NCBI GenBank assembly: GCA_964626495.1 | Contig: CAZVFT010000006.1 | Location: 1-49,225, forward strand | Length of the DNA stretch: 49,225 nucleotides | Source: JACNLN01 sp964626495 | GTDB lineage: Bacteria > Fidelibacterota > Marinisomatia > Marinisomatales > CAZVFT01 | Direction of reading: 5' to 3' | Shown here: positions 24,747-34,459 of the stretch, piece by piece | How positions within the stretch are numbered: position 1 is the first letter of the stretch | How the letters are laid out: the number at the start of each line of letters is the position of its first letter | The notes under the pieces: model-generated | Databases searched by the model: none | The model's input: the letters and a program-made list of their open reading frames with translations, nothing else | What the model was told of the DNA's origin: nothing | Made by a program: the position numbers and the translations under genes

Positions 24747-25454
24747 ATGACTTTACTCAAAATATCTTCCATTTTCATATTTGTTTTACTCCTGATTTTT
24801 GGATGTAGTGAAAGTTCAGATACGATTGTTCAACACCGCGGTGCTCTACGTAATTTTATGCATAATGGGGATCTCTCAGCTAAAGCCAGTCTCGACACTT
24901 TGCAAAACCATCAGCACCTTTACGCTCTGGGTGCCGTGGAAAATCTAAAAGGTGAGATTCAAATATTCGATGGTCAGCCGGTCATTTCCCGTGAGGTTTC
25001 CGGGGAAGTGTCCATAAGCGAAGATTGGAATCATAAAGCAGCACTTTTGGTCTGGACGGAAGTTGCCAATTGGAGTGAAACTCCCATTACGAGCGATGTA
25101 AAAACTTACGAAGAACTTGAGCAGTTCGTGGTAAAAGTCGCCGGAGATCGAGCTCAACCTTTTCCTTTTAGATTGAAGGGGACCGTTGCTTCCTTAGACT
25201 GGCATGTCATCAACTGGCCAGAGGACGACATTGAACACACACACGAGAAACACCGCACATCAGGTCTTTACGGTACTTTGGAAAACAGTGCAGTGGAAAT
25301 TCTGGGGTTCTACTCAACCGAGCACACCGGCATCTTCACGCATCACACGACAAACATGCATCTACACTTTCGAACGGACGATGGCGAATTAGCAGGACAT
25401 TCTGATGGATTATTGCTCGGGCAGAAAAAGATGTCGCTCTACTTGCCGAGGTAG
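24747..25454 (+). CDS. alpha-acetolactate decarboxylase-like lipoprotein
   Basis: The protein is 235 residues. An N-terminal hydrophobic segment ends in a lipobox-like 'IFGC' (Cys20), so it is probably exported and lipid-anchored. The rest matches the acetolactate decarboxylase fold: Glu70 in 'LKGEIQIFDG', and the three zinc histidines His205, His207 and His218 in the characteristic H-x-H-x10-H spacing, ending with 'LYLP'. Characterised enzymes turn acetolactate into acetoin. No acetolactate synthase or butanediol dehydrogenase is nearby, and export is odd for a metabolic enzyme, so the true substrate may differ. The gene is visibly more GC-rich than its neighbours. GGGAA precedes the ATG. 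Confidence 0.85.
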   Translation: MTLLKISSIFIFVLLLIFGCSESSDTIVQHRGALRNFMHNGDLSAKASLDTLQNHQHLYALGAVENLKGEIQIFDGQPVISREVSGEVSISEDWNHKAALLVWTEVANWSETPITSDVKTYEELEQFVVKVAGDRAQPFPFRLKGTVASLDWHVINWPEDDIEHTHEKHRTSGLYGTLENSAVEILGFYSTEHTGIFTHHTTNMHLHFRTDDGELAGHSDGLLLGQKKMSLYLPR

Positions 25455-25613
25455 TTTATGGTTCACCATCCATTTTTATCCGATGTATTCTGGTGAAAGA
25501 TAATTAAATCATCTCTAATCGACTGAAAATCGATAATATTTATAGAATCGATATATATTTGGATTCTTACTAACATACTTTTATTTCTCTTTTTAATTTA
25601 TTAATTTTCATTT

Positions 25614-27350
25614 GTGTATAAACAAGATTTGTATCGAAAGATTCCTATAGTTCGAATCACCCTATCGCTTTTTTTCGTATTCATTTTATTTATCCTTTTT
25701 GTATATCCAAGCCCTGAAGGTCCTTTTTTCAACGTATTGAAATTTGTTATCGTCATAACTATTGGTGTTGTTTTTTATCAATTATATTCTCTTACATCAT
25801 CACAGGAAGAACAGCATTCTGAAGAAAATCAGCGTTTTACGAATGAAGATATACTCTTACCGAATGAAGAGGTCGAGATAAAAATGAGTGAGGTTGCAGG
25901 TAGATTGGCAACGGTTACTGAATTTATCTTTACATATTACTCGAATTTCAATGTGGGGATATATTTAAAAAAAACACCTAACACGACTTTTTCTTTGATT
26001 GAAGGTTCGTCTATATTTTCGAGTGATATTTCTTTATCTGATGATGCTGGAAGTAAGTTCCTTAACATGGATAGCCCAACTTTTTATACCCCTCATTCCG
26101 GGCTTGAAGATGTTAAACATATTTTTAATAAAAATGTAACATTGGTTGATAGTGCTTCAATACTAATGTCTCCTATATCCAGTAAAAGCCAGATTATTGG
26201 TGTTTTGATTATTCAAGGTGAAAGATTTGTAGAATTTGAGGAAAATGATAAAGAAATAGCAAAACATTTCTGTCAGATGATTACTAAAACATTAAAGGAT
26301 ACCAGTAAGTTGGATATACTTAAGATACAGAATTCATTTTTAATGGATGTGACATCAGCTCATAAAGAAATAAGTATAGACAACACAAAAGAGGAATTGT
26401 TTGATAAATTCGTAAATTTTTGTAAAAGATCATTTTATTATGATAAGTTAACATTTACACTGATTGATGATAAAAAACCGAATGAATTTATAATTCAAAT
26501 TGTGGATGGATTTAATGCAGATTATAAGAAAGGTGAGAGATTACTGTTAGATGAATCTCTTCATGGGAACGTTTTAAGAGAAGGAATTCCGTTTAGATCC
26601 CCAAATATTTTGTTAGAAAAAGATGTAAAGGGCAGATTCAGGGAAGGTGATCTACCCGATCATTCGTTTACGTCGTTTATTGGAATACCTTTGAATGTTA
26701 ATTCTCATACCATTGGTTCTCTAATACTGGAAAGTTTCAACCCCAACCAGTATTCAATGAATGATCTACATATGATAGAAATATTTGGCAGCAATATTTG
26801 TCAGATATTAAAATGGTCGGAGGATTATTCTGTTGTTAAAAGGTCGGCGACACATGATGGTCTTACGAGACTTTTAAACCATCGTACGTTTATTGAGCGA
26901 TTGAATGAAGAGATTGATCGTGCTAATCGGTTTCAAACAAAGCTTGTACTGATGATTTTGGATCTTGATAAATTTAAACGGATAAATGATACTTATGGAC
27001 ATTTACACGGAGATTTTGTACTGCAGGAAACAGCAAAAGTACTTAAACAAAGCGTTCGAAATATTGATATTACCGCAAGATATGGAGGTGAGGAATTTGC
27101 AATTATTCTCCTTAACGCCAGTATTAAAGATACAATCCAAAGCAGCAAGCGAGTTGTAAATAATATAGCTAATTATTTATTTGATAAAGATGGAATACAG
27201 GTAAGGATGACCATCACCGGTGGGGTGTCAGAGTTTCCCACAGATGGTACAACGGATCAGGAGTTGATTGCAGTGGCGGATAAAGCGATGTATCAAATTA
27301 AACGCGCTGGTGGAAATGATGTTGGTTTACCTACTACATTCTCCGCTTAG
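25614..27350 (+). CDS. membrane GAF-GGDEF diguanylate cyclase
   Basis: The protein is 578 residues. Two membrane helices (about 12-32 and 38-58) are followed by one or two GAF-like sensor regions (about 80-235 and 245-400, the latter with 'FTSFIGIPLNVNSHTIGSLILES') and a C-terminal GGDEF domain (about 415-570). The active-site loop is GGEEF at 491-495 with 'DLDKFKRINDTYGHLHGD' upstream. An RxxD inhibitory site (RNID) lies exactly five residues before GGEEF, so the enzyme should make c-di-GMP with product inhibition. GTG at 25614 starts it; no strong ribosome-binding site is seen. Its last 17 bases overlap the convergent aminopeptidase gene. Confidence 0.93.
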   Translation: MYKQDLYRKIPIVRITLSLFFVFILFILFVYPSPEGPFFNVLKFVIVITIGVVFYQLYSLTSSQEEQHSEENQRFTNEDILLPNEEVEIKMSEVAGRLATVTEFIFTYYSNFNVGIYLKKTPNTTFSLIEGSSIFSSDISLSDDAGSKFLNMDSPTFYTPHSGLEDVKHIFNKNVTLVDSASILMSPISSKSQIIGVLIIQGERFVEFEENDKEIAKHFCQMITKTLKDTSKLDILKIQNSFLMDVTSAHKEISIDNTKEELFDKFVNFCKRSFYYDKLTFTLIDDKKPNEFIIQIVDGFNADYKKGERLLLDESLHGNVLREGIPFRSPNILLEKDVKGRFREGDLPDHSFTSFIGIPLNVNSHTIGSLILESFNPNQYSMNDLHMIEIFGSNICQILKWSEDYSVVKRSATHDGLTRLLNHRTFIERLNEEIDRANRFQTKLVLMILDLDKFKRINDTYGHLHGDFVLQETAKVLKQSVRNIDITARYGGEEFAIILLNASIKDTIQSSKRVVNNIANYLFDKDGIQVRMTITGGVSEFPTDGTTDQELIAVADKAMYQIKRAGGNDVGLPTTFSA

Positions 27351-28641
27351 GTCGTCTTCGCATTAACGCTTCGATATCTTTTACATCTTTCAGTATATTT
27401 TTTGAAAGCAAGATTGGACCATTTTCCGTCATGAGAACATCGTCTTCAATTCGGATTCCAATACCTCGGTATTTTTCGTCTGCTGTGGTATCGTCATATG
27501 AAATGTAAATACCCGGTTCTATCGTAAAAACTGTTCCTACCTGAATCTTACTTTTATGGCTACCTGCATCATGAGCATCAAGCCCCAACCAATGACCAAT
27601 AAAGTGAATGAAATATTGACCAAAACCAACATTATCCAGATAGCGTTTGGCAATTTTATGCACATCCATGAGAGTCATTCCTACCCGCACCGAATCAAAG
27701 GCAAGTTTTTGAGCCTCCAGTACATATAAATAAAGTTCCTCCTGTTCCTCTGTAAATTTTCCACTCACCGGAATCGTCCTTGTTATATCAGCTGTGTACA
27801 TTTGATATTCTGCCCCCACATCCATTAAAAGCATATCTCCTTTATGCATTAACCTGTCGTTTTTTGTGTAGTGTAAGATGGTACTATTCGGTCCTGATCC
27901 TATAATTGATGGGAATCCTGTCCGTTCACTTCCTTCTTCCCGAAAAATAAACTCAATTGTAGCTTCAATTTGATTTTCAGTTAACCCCGGTTTCACTCGT
28001 CTTATTGCTTGTTCAAGACCGTGACCTGTGATAGCGACTGCTTTTTTGAGCAGTGTGATTTCATTCTGAGATTTTATATGCCTGAGTGGATGGATAATTT
28101 CTCCAGCATATAGGACTTCAAAGGTCCCATTGGCAATCATATCATTGACGAAATCAGGGATATTACATTCATCTTTAGGGATTCTTCGATTAAGAAACAA
28201 CGTATCAGCCTGAGGCAGGATTTCATCAAGATAGTATTTGAGAGAATCTGACGTGGTAACATAATTTAAATTGAGTGTGGACTTTACCCCCTTTATTCCA
28301 AGTCGCTTACCAGTCCAGACTTCAATATGAGGGTTCCTTGGTTGAGTAAAAAGAAGCTCTTGTGTGAATTGATCACAAATAATATCAGAATGCTTGTTTG
28401 TGAGAATTAAACAGCTTTTGGGTTCTAGATGTCCAGTCAGATACCAGTAATCGCTATCCGGACGCCATTCGTACTCTACATCTCCATTCCGGATGACAAC
28501 TGGTGAGGTGAAAATAATCATAATACTACTGGGACCAAGCTGTTCTCGAACTGCCTTTCGTCTTGCTGCATAAATAGAGGAATCCAGGCAAAAAAGGGAA
28601 CTTAAGGGTATCAATAAAACTACCATGATATATTTGACCAT
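27334..28641 (-). CDS. exported Xaa-Pro aminopeptidase (M24B family)
   Basis: The protein is 435 residues from the ATG at 28641, which has AGGAGG five bases upstream; an earlier in-frame start at 28671 lacks such support. A signal peptide (about 2-18) suggests export. An N-terminal creatinase-like domain (about 20-165) precedes the pita-bread M24 domain, with metal ligands in 'LLMDVGAEYQMYTADITRTIP', 'HFIGHWLGLDAHD', 'FTIEPGIY' and 'GIRIEDDVL'. It should remove N-terminal residues preceding proline, here probably in the periplasm during peptide scavenging. The gene is divergent from the TPR lipoprotein gene and convergent with the diguanylate cyclase. Confidence 0.94.
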   Translation of the reverse strand: MVKYIMVVLLIPLSSLFCLDSSIYAARRKAVREQLGPSSIMIIFTSPVVIRNGDVEYEWRPDSDYWYLTGHLEPKSCLILTNKHSDIICDQFTQELLFTQPRNPHIEVWTGKRLGIKGVKSTLNLNYVTTSDSLKYYLDEILPQADTLFLNRRIPKDECNIPDFVNDMIANGTFEVLYAGEIIHPLRHIKSQNEITLLKKAVAITGHGLEQAIRRVKPGLTENQIEATIEFIFREEGSERTGFPSIIGSGPNSTILHYTKNDRLMHKGDMLLMDVGAEYQMYTADITRTIPVSGKFTEEQEELYLYVLEAQKLAFDSVRVGMTLMDVHKIAKRYLDNVGFGQYFIHFIGHWLGLDAHDAGSHKSKIQVGTVFTIEPGIYISYDDTTADEKYRGIGIRIEDDVLMTENGPILLSKNILKDVKDIEALMRRRPKRRM

Positions 28642-28748
28642 TGGTACCTCCTGATTTTTAATATTTGACAAAATCTGGTTAAGAATAAAATATGTGAAAT
28701 TCCTTGTGATATCATGAGGGTAAAGGTAATTTTTTTCGTGAAGAATTT

Positions 28749-30368
28749 ATGAATATGTCAACAAAAATGAAGCTAATATCTGAAATCATCTCGATACTTG
28801 TTATTGTTTTTGGATGTTCAACGGTACCTGAAATAACTCCAGTTAGTAGTACAGCAGAGGAAGTTATTGATTCAACAACATCTGAAAGAGAGGAGGTTAA
28901 CCCAAAGGCATTAAGCTATTTTATGGATGCAGAATTGATGGTGATGCAAGGAAATATCCCTCGGGGTATTCTTGAATATCAGGATGCATTAAAGCATGAT
29001 CCACATTCAACCACCATCAGGGTATCACTGGCAAAAGCTTATATGAAGATCGGAAAATTTAAACGAGCGGAAGAGGTGTTATTGGAAACTCTCAAAACTG
29101 CACCTGCTAATAAGGAAACTCGAGAGTTGTTAGCTCATCTATACTATATTCAAAATCAGATGGATAAGTCAGAAAAGGAATACCAATATTTGATCAGATT
29201 ATATCCTGATGAATTGGATTACTTTTACATGATTGCGGAAATTGCCTTAAGAAATGGAGAGCCTGAAAAAGCTCAGAATATCTACGGAGATATATATAAA
29301 AGTCACCCAACAGAAGAACGGGCACTAATAAGAGCGGCGGAGCTTTCCACACGTAGAGGTGATTACCAATTTGCATTTAGGGTATATCAAAAACTGGTTA
29401 AATTATTCCCGAATAGCACTAGGTATTGGCAATTGTATAGTGAACTTGCTATTCAAACTCAAAACCTGACAGAAGTCATTTACGGTCTGGAGAAACTTGT
29501 TGAATTATCGGGTGGAGAACCTGAGGTTTTAGAACAACTGGCAATCAGATATTATGAAAGTGAAAACAGTGCAAAGGCGGACTCACTTTTTAAAATCCTG
29601 TATGAAGAAGATTATAAATCATTAGCGGTTGTCTACTTTTTAGGACAAACTGCATTGGAACAAGAACAGTATGTTCTTACTCAGAAATATGCAAAGGAAT
29701 GTATAGAGTTGTTCCCAGATGAACGATCGGGATATACTCAACTTGCTTTAACTTACATTTATCAAGATAATCCATTGGATGCAATTTCTGTATTACTTAA
29801 AGCTCGGGATATTTTCCCAGATGATTTTGGCATTGTCTATCTTCTTGGAAGAAGTTATAATGTGCGAGGAAATTATGTTTTAGCAAAGAAGAGTATGTTG
29901 GATGCTCTAAAAATTAATCCTGATGATCGTTTGGCAAAACATTTATTGGCATCGATACACTGTCAACTGGGTGAATTTGAGTTTTCGGACAGTCTTTACA
30001 AAGATCTTATAGCATTTGATGAAAATGACGGTCAAGCATTGAACAATTACAGTTACACTTTAGCTGAAAGAGGACTAGATTTAGAAAAGGCATTGGAGTT
30101 GGTTCAAAAAGCCCTTCAATTGGAGCCAGATAATCCAGCCTATTTAGATACAGCTGGATGGATTTACTTCAAGATGGGTAAACATCAAAAGGCGTATGAT
30201 TATATAACGCGATCTGTAGATTTAGAAGGCAACAATGCAGTTGTACTGGAACATCTTGGAGATGTGATTTCTGAGATTGGGGACAGTGAGAAAGCGTTAC
30301 AATTTTATAAACGAGCTTTTGAGCTAGATGAGGAGAATGATTCATTAAAACAAAAAATTAACGAATAG
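28749..30368 (+). CDS. TPR-repeat lipoprotein
   Basis: The protein is 539 residues. A signal peptide ends in a lipobox-like 'IVFGC' (Cys at about 23), so it is probably anchored in the outer membrane. Almost the whole chain from about 45 to 535 is tetratricopeptide repeats, for example 'ALNNYSYTLAERGLDLEKALELVQKALQLEPDNPAYLDTAGWIYFKMGKHQKAYDYITRSVDL' near the end. Such proteins act as scaffolds for envelope or export complexes. It lies ten bases before a glycosyltransferase gene and may lead the surface-glycan operon. Its exact partner cannot be named. Confidence 0.9.
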   Translation: MNMSTKMKLISEIISILVIVFGCSTVPEITPVSSTAEEVIDSTTSEREEVNPKALSYFMDAELMVMQGNIPRGILEYQDALKHDPHSTTIRVSLAKAYMKIGKFKRAEEVLLETLKTAPANKETRELLAHLYYIQNQMDKSEKEYQYLIRLYPDELDYFYMIAEIALRNGEPEKAQNIYGDIYKSHPTEERALIRAAELSTRRGDYQFAFRVYQKLVKLFPNSTRYWQLYSELAIQTQNLTEVIYGLEKLVELSGGEPEVLEQLAIRYYESENSAKADSLFKILYEEDYKSLAVVYFLGQTALEQEQYVLTQKYAKECIELFPDERSGYTQLALTYIYQDNPLDAISVLLKARDIFPDDFGIVYLLGRSYNVRGNYVLAKKSMLDALKINPDDRLAKHLLASIHCQLGEFEFSDSLYKDLIAFDENDGQALNNYSYTLAERGLDLEKALELVQKALQLEPDNPAYLDTAGWIYFKMGKHQKAYDYITRSVDLEGNNAVVLEHLGDVISEIGDSEKALQFYKRAFELDEENDSLKQKINE

Positions 30369-30377
30369 GAAAACAGC

Positions 30378-31328
30378 ATGAACAAAAAAGACATATCGAT
30401 TGTTATTCCAATTTTTAATGAAAAGGAATCGCTTCCTGAATTGTTGAATGAAGTGGTACAGATTCTTGAAGAGAAGTTCAACTATGAGATTATCTGTATT
30501 GACGATGGAAGCACGGATGGTTCAGAGGAAATACTGAGACAATATGCCTTGAACAATCCACGAATTATGATTACCAGATTTCTTCGCAATTATGGGAAAT
30601 CTTCTGCACTGACAGAAGGTTTCAAGTTGGCAGGAGGGAAATATGTAATAACAATGGATGCCGATTTACAGGATGACCCTAATGAAATTCCTAAACTGAT
30701 TAGTAAAATAGAGGAAGGATTTGACCTCGTTTCTGGCTGGAAGAAAAAACGTCTTGATCCACTCTCTAAGCGTATACCGTCGAAATTTTTTAATTTTACT
30801 ACTCGGTTATTAACTGGCATCAAAATCCACGATTTTAACTGTGGACTTAAAGCCTATCGCAATGACGTTGTGACATCTCTGAAGATTCAGGGAGGTATGT
30901 ACCGATATATTCCAGTTTTAGCAGAGAAGGGGGGATTTAAGGTGACAGAAATGGAAGTGAACCACCGTCCCCGCAAGTATGGTGAGACAAAATATGGTGG
31001 TGGACGATATTTTCACGGGTTTTTCGATCTGCTTTCTGTGCTCTTTCTGGATCGATTTGATCAGCGCCCTCTGCACCTATTTGGTCTATTTGGGTTAAGC
31101 AGTATACTGATCTCATTTGCCATAGAAGCATACGTGATTTTTCTCAAGATTCTCGTCGGTCATTCCTTTCAAAAGCATTTTGCCCTGATAATCTTTGGTG
31201 CTATGTTGTTTTTTCTGGGGTTGTGGTTCTTCTCTATTGGTTTGATTGCTGAGATGATTGCCCGGTCACAGCCACCATCGGAAGAACAGGTGAAGCAGGT
31301 CAGTCACGAGACGAAACAATCAACTTAA
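30378..31328 (+). CDS. polyprenyl-phosphate glycosyltransferase (GT2, GtrB/DPM1-like)
   Basis: The protein is 316 residues. The GT-A domain (about 1-220) carries 'SIVIPIFNEKESLPELL', 'IDDGSTDGS', 'MDADLQDDP' and 'HRPRKYGETKYG', the pattern of enzymes that load a sugar from a nucleotide donor onto undecaprenyl phosphate. Two membrane helices near the C terminus (about 232-255 and 265-292) anchor it. Its product would be used on the periplasmic side to decorate a glycan. AGGAAAA precedes the ATG. It lies close to the TPR gene upstream and the GT4 gene downstream. Confidence 0.93.
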   Translation: MNKKDISIVIPIFNEKESLPELLNEVVQILEEKFNYEIICIDDGSTDGSEEILRQYALNNPRIMITRFLRNYGKSSALTEGFKLAGGKYVITMDADLQDDPNEIPKLISKIEEGFDLVSGWKKKRLDPLSKRIPSKFFNFTTRLLTGIKIHDFNCGLKAYRNDVVTSLKIQGGMYRYIPVLAEKGGFKVTEMEVNHRPRKYGETKYGGGRYFHGFFDLLSVLFLDRFDQRPLHLFGLFGLSSILISFAIEAYVIFLKILVGHSFQKHFALIIFGAMLFFLGLWFFSIGLIAEMIARSQPPSEEQVKQVSHETKQST

Positions 31329-31338
31329 TCCTTCCAGA

Positions 31339-32460
31339 ATGAACATTATTGTTGTAGGTCCCTATCCACCTTTTCGAGGTGGGATCGCTGACCTGAATTA
31401 TGCCCTTGTAAAAAATTTATCCCGAATACACAGTGTAAATGTGATTAATTTCACGACGCAATATCCAGCTTTGCTATTTCCGGGGAAAACACAGTATAAA
31501 CCAGATTTTAAGCCTTCCGAATTTGAGAGCGAAAGACTTGTAAGTTCTATTAACCCTTGGTCGTGGAAAAGAACCACCAATCGTATTCTTGATCAATCTC
31601 CTGATTTTGTCATTTTTCGCTACTGGATGCCATTTTTTGCGATTGCTCTCGGAAATATTGCAAAAAAAATAAAAAGGAAATCTGAGATTCCTATTTTAGC
31701 AATTTGCGATAATATCATTCCCCACGAAAGGCGACCTTTTGATACATTTCTAACCAGATATTTTTTAAAAAAAGTTGACAAATTTATCGTTCTGTCAAAA
31801 TCGGTTGAGAGAGACCTGATTTCTCTCAACCCCAGTGCAATTTATCGGTTCTCTCCTCATCCAGTTTATAATATTTTTGGCGATGCATTGGATAAAATGG
31901 AAGCAAAACAGAAACTGGGTATTACAACTGAAAAAGTGATTCTTTACTTTGGACTCATTCGTGAATACAAGGGATTGGATATCTTAATTAAAGCAGCAGG
32001 TGAATTAAAGAATCATCTGGGAAATTTTAAAGTCCTAGTAGTTGGCGAGTGTTATGAGAATCCTGAGAAATATGAAAACCTCGTAAAGCAGAACTCTGTT
32101 GAAAATATTGTGGAGCTGAAACTTGAATTTGTCCCTGATGAGGAAGTTGCAACCTATTTTTCAGCGGCTGATGTGGTAGCACTCCCTTATCAGTCAGCAA
32201 CCCAGAGTGGGATCGTGCAGATTGCCTATCACTTCAATCGGCCTGTTATTGTGAGTGATGTTGGTGGGCTTCCAGAAATTGTTCCTGATGGAGAAGTGGG
32301 TTATGTTGTTGAGCCAATACCGATGGAATTCTCCCGGGCAATTCGGAAATTTTATGAATACGAGAAAGAGGCTGAATTTTCAGCGAACATTGCTACGTAT
32401 AAAAAGCGATTTTCCTGGGATAATATGGTTAAAACAATTGAGGAATTGATGACAGAATGA
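31339..32460 (+). CDS. glycosyltransferase family 4
   Basis: The protein is 373 residues with a GT-B fold. The acceptor-side start is 'VVGPYPPFRGGIADLNYAL', and the donor-binding half has 'ILYFGLIREYKGLDILIKA' and 'GGLPEIVPDGEVGYVV' with the E-x7-E-like pattern of GT4. It transfers a sugar from a nucleotide-sugar to a lipid-linked acceptor in the cytoplasm. The sugar cannot be told from sequence. It overlaps the next GT2 gene by 4 bases (ATGA), so they are coupled. Confidence 0.93.
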   Translation: MNIIVVGPYPPFRGGIADLNYALVKNLSRIHSVNVINFTTQYPALLFPGKTQYKPDFKPSEFESERLVSSINPWSWKRTTNRILDQSPDFVIFRYWMPFFAIALGNIAKKIKRKSEIPILAICDNIIPHERRPFDTFLTRYFLKKVDKFIVLSKSVERDLISLNPSAIYRFSPHPVYNIFGDALDKMEAKQKLGITTEKVILYFGLIREYKGLDILIKAAGELKNHLGNFKVLVVGECYENPEKYENLVKQNSVENIVELKLEFVPDEEVATYFSAADVVALPYQSATQSGIVQIAYHFNRPVIVSDVGGLPEIVPDGEVGYVVEPIPMEFSRAIRKFYEYEKEAEFSANIATYKKRFSWDNMVKTIEELMTE

Positions 32461-33293
32461 CCAATCCGTCGGTAACCGTCATTATCTTGAACTGGAATGG
32501 GAAAGACCTGACAATGGATTGTCTTGAGTCCCTTGAAAAGGTTACCTATACAAACGTTAATTTCCTCGTTGTGGATAATGGGTCTACGGATGGTTCTGTG
32601 GATGCGATAAGGAAACAGTTCTTATCGGTGGATGTTTTAGCGCTTTCAAATAATCTGGGGTATGCTGGCGGAAATAATGAAGGGTTCAATCATGTGAAAA
32701 ATAGTCCACCAGATTATTTGATATTTTTAAATAATGATACGACCGTGGATCCAGGTTTTATTGAACCATTAATCCAATATCTTGAAGATGATTCTACCGT
32801 TGGACAAACTGTTCCCAAAATATTTTATAGCAATGACCCGAAACGAATCTGGTATGGTGGTGGTAGAGTGAACCTATGGATGGGAATGATCTCTCATCGA
32901 GGAATAAGAAAAATTGATGACGTCAGATTTGATCATCCCGAAAAAACAGATTATGCAACGGGGTGTTGTTTCTGTATACGTACTAAAGATTTTGCTGAGT
33001 TGCAGGGATTTGATGAGTCTTTTCCGATGTATGCTGAGGATGTAGATTTATCCCTGCGAATTCAAAAATTAGGGAAGACTGTTTATTTTATACCAATGTC
33101 TAAAGTCTGGCATAGGATATCAGCATCTCTTGGAGGGGATTTTTCTTCTGCGAAACTATGGCGAAAATTAAAAGGAAATTTGAAATTATTTAGGAAACAA
33201 GCCAATCCGGTTCAGTGGTTTGTGATAGTTTTATTCTCTCCAATTCTACTGGGTTCATTTGCTTTTCAATATTTCCGTTCCCGGATCAAATAA
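32457..33293 (+). CDS. glycosyltransferase family 2 (rhamnosyltransferase-like)
   Basis: The protein is 278 residues. 'VTVIILNWNGKDLTMDCLESL', 'VDNGSTDGS', 'LGYAGGNNEGF' and 'FLNNDTTVDPGFI' are typical of the WcaE/rhamnosyltransferase branch of GT2, and 'MYAEDVDLSLRIQKLGK' forms the acceptor side. A hydrophobic stretch at about 250-270 may attach it to the membrane. It begins in a 4-base overlap with the GT4 gene and ends one base before the convergent sulfotransferase gene. Confidence 0.93.
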   Translation: MTNPSVTVIILNWNGKDLTMDCLESLEKVTYTNVNFLVVDNGSTDGSVDAIRKQFLSVDVLALSNNLGYAGGNNEGFNHVKNSPPDYLIFLNNDTTVDPGFIEPLIQYLEDDSTVGQTVPKIFYSNDPKRIWYGGGRVNLWMGMISHRGIRKIDDVRFDHPEKTDYATGCCFCIRTKDFAELQGFDESFPMYAEDVDLSLRIQKLGKTVYFIPMSKVWHRISASLGGDFSSAKLWRKLKGNLKLFRKQANPVQWFVIVLFSPILLGSFAFQYFRSRIK

Positions 33294-34250
33294 CTACCAA
33301 TCCTCGTCAGTATAAAAATAATTGGCAATTGGTTCTGTTAATGATCGAATTTGTTTGATTTCGTTTTTCGAGAGCCATTTCTTCCAGTTTTTAATAGTAG
33401 CTTTACTATTCCTTTTAAGTTGATGAATCTTGTTTTTTTTCTTGATTTCACCTGGCTTAGCTTCTCCTGTATAAGTATTGATTTTATCTTTAATCTTATT
33501 TGTGAAATCTAAGTCCAGTGTTGAATACAGATCCTCAAATTGGTTTACAGGTTCAAGAGACAAATCTTCATGTCGCCGGAATATCCAGCTTGGGAAATTG
33601 TCCTGATAATATTTGATCACGTGGTGGATACAATTCCATAATACTGCAGCTTCTTCAATGGGATCGCCAGATAGTGAATGGATCTGGTCTTCAAATGGAT
33701 AAAGGTATTTCTCTATAAGTTTTGGCTGGTTTAGGAAATTATTAAAATCAAACCGCCAGTTTAGTCGTCGAAGACTACTGACGAAGGCAACTGGGTGTCT
33801 GATCAAGACGATATTTTGAGTATCGAAATTATTATTCAGCCATTCTGCTGAAAATAGAGCTATTGGATCTTTAAGTAAGGGTCGTGGTTTCCCTTTTTTA
33901 AGTGTTAATCGTAGTTTCCAAACGTCACGGTACAATTCAATCCTAACAGGTGAATTTTTTAAGTTAAATTTTCCAAATCTGTCAAAAAGAGAAAAAGCGT
34001 CGAAGAAACTGTATTTATATTTAAAAATATTTTCAAGTTCGTTTAAATAAGGTTGCTGGTCTTGCTCATCTAAATATTGATACCAGATATCGAAAATCTT
34101 TTTGGATCGCAATATTCCATTGGGATGAAAACATTCATATATGTACTGTACCTGTGGCGAAAATGAAATCATTTTCCCCACCCAGGTCGTGCCGGAGCGA
34201 TGGGAACCTGTGATGAGTATGGGTTTTTTAATTATGTTTTGAAAATCCAT
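33294..34250 (-). CDS. sulfotransferase family protein
   Basis: The protein is 318 residues. The PAPS-binding P-loop-like motif 'ITGSHRSGTTWVGKM' is near the N terminus (13-27), and the 3'-phosphate motif 'IVLIRHPVAFVSSLRR' is in the middle. It should move sulfate from PAPS to a hydroxyl group, probably on a glycan or glycolipid given the surroundings. It is encoded on the minus strand, opposite to the flanking glycan genes, with stops abutting the GT2 gene at 33293/33294. The following 209 bases form a divergent, AT-rich promoter region. Confidence 0.88.
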   Translation of the reverse strand: MDFQNIIKKPILITGSHRSGTTWVGKMISFSPQVQYIYECFHPNGILRSKKIFDIWYQYLDEQDQQPYLNELENIFKYKYSFFDAFSLFDRFGKFNLKNSPVRIELYRDVWKLRLTLKKGKPRPLLKDPIALFSAEWLNNNFDTQNIVLIRHPVAFVSSLRRLNWRFDFNNFLNQPKLIEKYLYPFEDQIHSLSGDPIEEAAVLWNCIHHVIKYYQDNFPSWIFRRHEDLSLEPVNQFEDLYSTLDLDFTNKIKDKINTYTGEAKPGEIKKKNKIHQLKRNSKATIKNWKKWLSKNEIKQIRSLTEPIANYFYTDEDW

Positions 34251-34459
34251 TCTGTGAAATTTACAAAAAATATTCCAAAAATTGACTTATGTATCTCGTT
34301 CTAATCTGTCGATAAGATTTTCCAGATATATTTGTTGATGATTGTAGTAAAAAATGGATTATTCCTTATAAAATATATTTCCAAATCAATGATGTAATAA
34401 TAAAGATAATTTTTGTATTTTTGATTTAAAAATAATGAATTTATTCCCACTAAAAGTAA

